This document shows positions 32,611 to 36,295 of a stretch of 36,295 nt of DNA, in pieces. Under the pieces are notes generated by a model. It did no database searches. It worked only from the letters and a program-made list of their open reading frames with translations, and was not told the DNA's origin. Position 1 is the stretch's first letter. Each line of letters opens with the position of its first letter. Made by a program: the position numbers and the translations under genes. Source of the stretch: Brevundimonas sp. (GTDB lineage Bacteria; Pseudomonadota; Alphaproteobacteria; Caulobacterales; Caulobacteraceae); the NCBI RefSeq assembly GCF_029945885.1, contig NZ_JAQSDK010000035.1:1-36295 (forward strand), written 5' to 3'.

Positions 32611-32880
32611 ATGATGGACAATCTGGATCGATGGCTGGCGCGGGTGCCGGTCGGCGTGGAAGCGCTGGACAGCCTCGAGACCGACGTCTGGGCCCGGGTG
32701 CGCAGTCTCCGGGCCGAACGGATTCAGATGCGTCTTCGCATCGTCGCCATCGTTTTCGCGCTCGGCCTCGGTGCGGCCAACGGGGGCGTGGGGGCCAGTC
32801 TGGTTCGTCCGCCCGTCTCCGAAATGTCAGTCTTCAGCTCTGCCTCCCTGTCGCCGCTCGCGCGCCTGGAGGCCGGATGA
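32611..32880 (+). CDS. CnrY-like membrane anti-sigma factor
   Basis: This 89-residue protein has an amphipathic N-terminal cytoplasmic part (DNLDRWLARVPVGVEALDSLETDVWARVRSLR), one membrane helix (about 42-60) and a short periplasmic tail ending SSASLSPLARLEAG. Size, topology and place directly before a CnrX-like sensor and an ECF sigma gene match CnrY/NccY, the anti-sigma factor that holds CnrH at the membrane until metal binds the sensor. Sequence similarity is limited, as usual for CnrY, so identity rests on layout. The start ATG 32611 has GGAAAGG 6 bases upstream. Its TGA overlaps the next ATG (ATGA). Confidence 0.75.
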   Translation: MMDNLDRWLARVPVGVEALDSLETDVWARVRSLRAERIQMRLRIVAIVFALGLGAANGGVGASLVRPPVSEMSVFSSASLSPLARLEAG

Positions 32881-33320
32881 TGTCGACCGGCTGGAAACCT
32901 GTTGCCCTCACCGTGATCCTGGCCGTCGCCGCCAGCGGTATCGGGGCCTGGGCCGGGGCCACCTGGGTGCTCAGACACGATACCCCGCCGTCCCTGCACG
33001 AAATCGTCCACGAGGGTCTCGACCTCGAGCCGGGCCAGCTGGCTCGCATCGAGGCCATCGAAGGGCGTTTCGCCACCCGCCGGATCGCGCTCGAGCAACG
33101 GGTCAAGGCGGCCAACCGGGAACTGGCCACGGCCATCGCCGCCAGCGACGGTGACAGTCGCGTCGTCCAGCCGGCGGTGGACCATTTCCATGATGCCATG
33201 GGCGACCTTCAGCAGGCGACCATCGCCCATATCTTCGAGATGCGGACGGTCATGACTCCGGCCCAGGCCGATGAGTTCGACAAGGGTGTGATCGCGGCGC
33301 TCACGGCCGATGGTGCCTAG
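32877..33320 (+). CDS. CnrX-like periplasmic metal sensor
   Basis: This 147-residue protein has an N-terminal membrane anchor (about 8-28) and a helical periplasmic domain. In numbering from the first ATG, His41, His45, Glu62, His118 and Met122 stand exactly one position from the Ni/Co ligands of CnrX (His42, His46, Glu63, His119, Met123, from the published structure as I recall). They lie in SLHEIVHEGL, IEAIEG and AHIFEM. This near-identity of spacing argues strongly for the same sensor family, with the same hairpin and four-helix bundle. Binding of metal would release the sigma factor from the CnrY-like anchor. Which metal is sensed here is open: the operon is followed by copper genes, not by a Co/Ni efflux pump. 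ATG 32880 is an alternative start. Confidence 0.85.
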   Translation: MMSTGWKPVALTVILAVAASGIGAWAGATWVLRHDTPPSLHEIVHEGLDLEPGQLARIEAIEGRFATRRIALEQRVKAANRELATAIAASDGDSRVVQPAVDHFHDAMGDLQQATIAHIFEMRTVMTPAQADEFDKGVIAALTADGA

Positions 33321-33326
33321 CCGCCT

Positions 33327-33893
33327 GTGACCGGCCCGGAGGACCTTCAGGCCCGGGCCGCGGCCGGGGATTCCAGGGCGTTCAGTCAGCTGATGCAGGG
33401 GACCAAGGCGCGGCTCTATCGATTCGTGCGACGCTATGTCGGCGATGCGGATGAGGCCTATGATCTGGTTCAGGAGGCCTATGCCGCGGCCTGGCTGGCG
33501 ATCCGGCGCTATGATCCGGCCCGCCCCTTTGAAGCCTGGCTCTATCGGATCGCCATCAACAAATGTCGGGACTGGAGCCGGCGGCGAAGGGTTCGGCGTT
33601 GGCTGCTCAGTGCCGGTGACTTGACGACGCCGGAGGCGATGGCCGTTGCTGACGGTACCCGCGATGCCGGCGAAGCCCTGGCCACAGCGCAGGCCCTCGC
33701 CCGCCTGGGGCAGGCTATTGCGGCCTTGCCGCCGCCGCTCAAGGAACCCCTGATCCTGACCGCCATTGAGGAACGCAGCCAGGCGGAGACCGCCCTCATG
33801 CTCGGTATTTCCGTCAAGACCGTCGAGACCCGGGTGGCGCGCGCGCGCCGCAGGCTGGCGGATACACTCGCCGGGCTGGAGGCGACGGACTAA
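33327..33893 (+). CDS. ECF sigma factor (CnrH-like)
   Basis: This 188-residue sigma-70 family member has region 2 with YVGDADEAYDLVQEAYAAAWL and FEAWLYRIAINKCRDWSRRR, and region 4 with LPPPLKEPLILTAIEERSQ and ALMLGISVKTVETRVARARRRL. There is no region 3, as in all ECF factors. It starts at GTG 33327, 6 bases after the sensor stop; no strong ribosome site is seen, so coupling to the upstream gene is likely. The order anti-sigma, sensor, sigma and the lengths (89, 147, 188) are those of cnrYXH (about 95, 148, 191). It probably transcribes its own operon and the copAB genes that follow. Confidence 0.9.
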   Translation: MTGPEDLQARAAAGDSRAFSQLMQGTKARLYRFVRRYVGDADEAYDLVQEAYAAAWLAIRRYDPARPFEAWLYRIAINKCRDWSRRRRVRRWLLSAGDLTTPEAMAVADGTRDAGEALATAQALARLGQAIAALPPPLKEPLILTAIEERSQAETALMLGISVKTVETRVARARRRLADTLAGLEATD

Positions 33894-34033
33894 CGCCCGG
33901 GGAAGCGGAGAGACGCCGGGGCAGTGCCGGTGTAAGCCCTGCGTCAGCTTGTCGCGAGGGCACCACCCCCGGCAGGCGTAGACCACTGAGAAGGCTGCCG
34001 CCACTGGGCGGCACCACCCCATGGAGTCACGGC
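33894..34033. other. Leader region of copA
   Basis: The 140 bases contain direct and inverted GC-rich stretches (for example GGGCACCACC and GGGCGGCACCACC) but no obvious terminator or sigma-70 promoter. A promoter for the ECF factor would be expected here; I could not identify one shared with the 32563 candidate. GGAG about 9 bases before ATG 34034 is the ribosome site. Confidence 0.35.
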
Positions 34034-35776
34034 ATGAAGCTCGATCGTCGCGCCCTTCTGCGCGGAGCCGCCGCCGGCGGCGGCGTGCTGGCCCTGCAGG
34101 GCATGATGCCCGCCTGGGCCCAGACCGGCTCGCCCGGGCTGAGATCCGACCTGCCGACCCTGACGGGACCGAACATCGATCTGACCGTGGCCCGGACTCC
34201 CTTCACCCTGGGCGGGCGAACCGCCATGGCGACGACGGTCAATGGTGTCCTGCCGGCCCCGCTGTTGCGGTTGCGCGAAGGTCAGAATGTCCGTCTGGCG
34301 GTGACCAATACGCTGGACGAGGATACCTCCATCCACTGGCACGGTCTGCTGCTGCCGTTCCAGATGGACGGCGTCCCGGGCATCAGCTTCCCCGGCATCA
34401 AGCCGCGCGAGACCTTCGTCTACGAATTCCCGATCCGGCAGTCGGGCACCTTCTGGTATCACAGCCACTCGGGGCTTCAGGAAGCGGTCGGCCATTTTGG
34501 TCCGATCGTCATCGACCCGGCCGGTGCCGATCCGGTCGGCTATGATCGTGAACATGTGCTGATCCTGTCGGACTGGAGCTTCCTGCATCCGCACGAGATC
34601 CTCGCGAAGCTGAAGAAGAGCCCCGGCTATTTCAACCGCCAGCGCACCACCCTGGCGGGCCTGCTGGACGGCAGCGACCGGATGAGCGCCGAGGAGCGCC
34701 GGATGTGGGGCGGCATGCGGATGGATCCGCGCGATATCCTCGACGTCAACGGCTCGACCTACACCTATCTGATCAACGGCCACGGCCCGCAGGAGAACTG
34801 GACCGGCCTGTTCCGGCCCGGCGAGCGGGTGCGGCTGCGCATCATCAATGCCTCGGCCATGTCGATCTTCAACGTCCGCATTCCCGGACTGGCCATGACC
34901 GTGGTCCAGGCCGACGGCGAGAATGTGCGCCCGGTCGAGACCGACGAGTTCCAGATCTCGGTGGCCGAGACCTATGACGTCATCGTGCGTCCCACCGAGG
35001 ACCGGGCCTACACCATCGTCTCCGAGGCCATCGACCGCTCGGGCATGGGGCGCGCCACCCTCGCCCCGCGCATGGGGATGACGGCCGAGGTCCCGCCGCT
35101 GCGCGAAGTGCCCAACCTGACCATGGCCGACATGGGCATGGGCGGAATGTCCGGCATGGATCACGGCGGCGATGACGCCATGGCCGGGATGGATCACGGC
35201 TCCATGGCCGGCATGAACATGCGCGATCCGGACAATGCGCCGCCCGACATGGCGGTCGGCGTCGGCGTCGACATGGTCAATATGTCGCCAAAGAACCGGC
35301 TCGGCGAACGCCCGACCGGCCTGACCGATGTCGATCACCGGGTGCTGGTCTATACGGATCTCGTCGCCCTGAGCCCCAATCGTGATCAGCGCCCGCCCAG
35401 CCGCACGATGGAAATCCATCTGACCGGCAATATGGAGCGGTTTATGTGGGGCTTCGACGGGCGCAAATTCTCGGAGCTGGTCGAGCCGATCCGCTTCGAG
35501 CGCGACGAGCGGGTCCGGGTGACCCTGGTCAACGATACGATGATGGCCCACCCGATCCACCTGCACGGCCATTTCTTCGAACTGGTCACCGGTGGCCCGG
35601 CCGGGCACCAGCCGCTGAAGCACACGGTCAATGTCGCGCCGGGCAGCAAGGTCACCTTCGACCTGACCGCCAGTGCGCCCGGCGACTGGGCCTTCCACTG
35701 CCATCTGCTGATGCACATGCATGCGGGGATGTTCAACGTCGTCACCGTTCGGCCAATGGATGGAGCGGCCTCATGA
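34034..35776 (+). CDS. copA: Multicopper oxidase CopA (copper resistance)
   Basis: This 580-residue periplasmic multicopper oxidase is of the CopA/PcoA type and is proposed to oxidise Cu(I) to the less toxic Cu(II). A Tat signal (DRRALLRGAAAGGGVLAL, cut after AWA, residue 29) shows export in folded form. Copper ligands are HWHG (101-104), HSHSG (143-147), HPIHLHGH (506-513) and HCHLLMHMHAGM (555-566), which together make the type 1 and trinuclear sites. A Met/His-rich insertion (364-396, MADMGMGGMSGMDHG...MAGMNM) is typical of CopA and likely binds Cu(I). The start ATG 34034 follows GGAG; its TGA overlaps the ATG of copB (ATGA). It follows the cnrYXH-like operon by 140 bases. Confidence 0.96.
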   Translation: MKLDRRALLRGAAAGGGVLALQGMMPAWAQTGSPGLRSDLPTLTGPNIDLTVARTPFTLGGRTAMATTVNGVLPAPLLRLREGQNVRLAVTNTLDEDTSIHWHGLLLPFQMDGVPGISFPGIKPRETFVYEFPIRQSGTFWYHSHSGLQEAVGHFGPIVIDPAGADPVGYDREHVLILSDWSFLHPHEILAKLKKSPGYFNRQRTTLAGLLDGSDRMSAEERRMWGGMRMDPRDILDVNGSTYTYLINGHGPQENWTGLFRPGERVRLRIINASAMSIFNVRIPGLAMTVVQADGENVRPVETDEFQISVAETYDVIVRPTEDRAYTIVSEAIDRSGMGRATLAPRMGMTAEVPPLREVPNLTMADMGMGGMSGMDHGGDDAMAGMDHGSMAGMNMRDPDNAPPDMAVGVGVDMVNMSPKNRLGERPTGLTDVDHRVLVYTDLVALSPNRDQRPPSRTMEIHLTGNMERFMWGFDGRKFSELVEPIRFERDERVRVTLVNDTMMAHPIHLHGHFFELVTGGPAGHQPLKHTVNVAPGSKVTFDLTASAPGDWAFHCHLLMHMHAGMFNVVTVRPMDGAAS

Positions 35777-36295
35777 TCCGGCTTTCTGTCGCCCTGTTGC
35801 CGCTGATGCTGGTCGCCGGGCCGGCCCTTGCCCAGTCCCACGCCGGGCACGCCCCGGCCGTCCGGGCCCAGGCCGCGCCCTTGCCGGCCGGTTGCGTCCG
35901 TCGTGGCGCGCCCGATGCCGATCCGGCCCGCACCGGAACCCGCGGGGCCCCGGTCTGCCCGACCGGGTCGGTTCCCGCCCGGCGGCCGGCTCCCGCGCCC
36001 GCGCCCCACGCCGGTCACGCCATGCCGGGCATGGGCACGGCTCCGGCCGCGCCTTCGACCGGTCCGCACGCCGGCCACGCCATGTCGGGCATGGGCACGG
36101 CTCCGGCCGCGCCTTCGACCGGTCCGCACGCGGGCCACGCCATGTCGGGCATGGGCACGGCTCCGGCCGCGCCTTCGACCGATCCGCACGCGGGCCACGC
36201 CATGTCGGGCATGGGCACGGCTCCGGCCTCGCCCCCGGCTGATCCGCACGCGGGCCACGATATGTCGGGCATGGGCACGGCTCCGGCCGCGCCTT
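35773..36295 (+). CDS. copB: CopB copper-resistance protein, 5' part
   Basis: The frame starts at ATG 35773 overlapping the copA stop and remains open to the window end, so only the first about 174 codons are seen. It has a Sec signal peptide (MIRLSVALLPLMLVAGPALA) and then a His/Met-rich region in which a 20-residue unit (PHAGHAMSGMGTAPAAP core) is repeated five times. CopB/PcoB proteins are outer-membrane barrels with a Met/His-rich N-terminus that binds copper, and the position after copA fits. The barrel itself lies outside the window, so the identification rests on context and the N-terminal composition. Confidence 0.85.
   Translation, partial: MIRLSVALLPLMLVAGPALAQSHAGHAPAVRAQAAPLPAGCVRRGAPDADPARTGTRGAPVCPTGSVPARRPAPAPAPHAGHAMPGMGTAPAAPSTGPHAGHAMSGMGTAPAAPSTGPHAGHAMSGMGTAPAAPSTDPHAGHAMSGMGTAPASPPADPHAGHDMSGMGTAPAAP
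36001..36295 (+). repeat. 60-bp in-frame tandem repeat in copB
   Basis: Four complete and one partial copies of a 60-base unit follow each other without spacer from 36001. Each encodes 20 residues with HAGHA and MSGMG, that is two His and two Met per unit (three of each in some). Copies two and three differ at a single base (36072), while the outer copies have drifted more, the usual picture of expansion by replication slippage. The array continues past the window end. Confidence 0.95.

Noticed and set aside
36001..36295. Regular 60-bp repeats as a CRISPR array
   Set aside because: There are no unique spacers; the units are contiguous, in frame and encode a His/Met-rich segment of CopB.

Overview
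The window is about 70% GC, with dense, short-spaced genes and many long antisense shadow frames. Gene content (TonB-dependent receptor with secreted hydrolase, DctABD, alpha-ketoglutarate-semialdehyde-type aldehyde dehydrogenase, HSDL2-like SDR, RutD, single-domain LigD polymerase, CopAB) suggests an alphaproteobacterium, most likely Caulobacterales (Brevundimonas-like). This is inference from gene content, not a database match. No rRNA, tRNA, CRISPR array, transposase or phage gene was seen.

Layout. 1-474: non-coding, with a perfect 30-bp inverted repeat and a terminator-like stem. 475-2398: an isolated rutD and a stand-alone LigD-type primase/polymerase. 2646-3843: a decayed autotransporter. 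3885-8203 (minus strand): a three-gene ABC exporter (ATPase, double-FtsX permease, HlyD adaptor). 8260-15522: a low-oxygen/dormancy-type island with PEP synthase, Hsp20, a lipoprotein cytochrome c, a tandem universal stress protein, a phosphoribosyltransferase, a dienelactone-hydrolase-like protein and an erythromycin-esterase family protein. Four FNR/FixK-type boxes (TTGAT-N4-RTCAA) lie 52-62 bp before start codons here. 15696-16436: lipoprotein alpha-carbonic anhydrase. 16454-20186: dienoyl-CoA isomerase, HSDL2-like SDR, a small ArsR regulator with an overlapping promoter/operator, and an aldehyde dehydrogenase, followed by a 28-codon relic of an outer-membrane barrel C-terminus.

20339-29629: a nutrient-uptake locus. 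A TonB-dependent receptor and a secreted alpha/beta hydrolase lie next to the C4-dicarboxylate symporter dctA, with divergent dctB-dctD. Between dctA and dctB are two DctD-like operators 32 bp apart. The DctD protein has lost the sigma-54-contacting GAFTGA sequence (it reads GAGPGM). 29676-30707: cysteine synthase.

30891-36295: a metal (copper) resistance locus: a DUF305 membrane protein, a PepSY membrane protein, a cnrYXH-like anti-sigma/sensor/ECF-sigma operon whose sensor keeps all five metal ligands known from CnrX, the multicopper oxidase copA, and the start of copB, which contains a 60-bp in-frame tandem repeat and runs off the window end.

The points most worth following are the hypoxia-box island, which resembles the gene set of the mycobacterial DosR regulon, the CnrX-type sensor wired next to copper genes, and the GAFTGA-less DctD.
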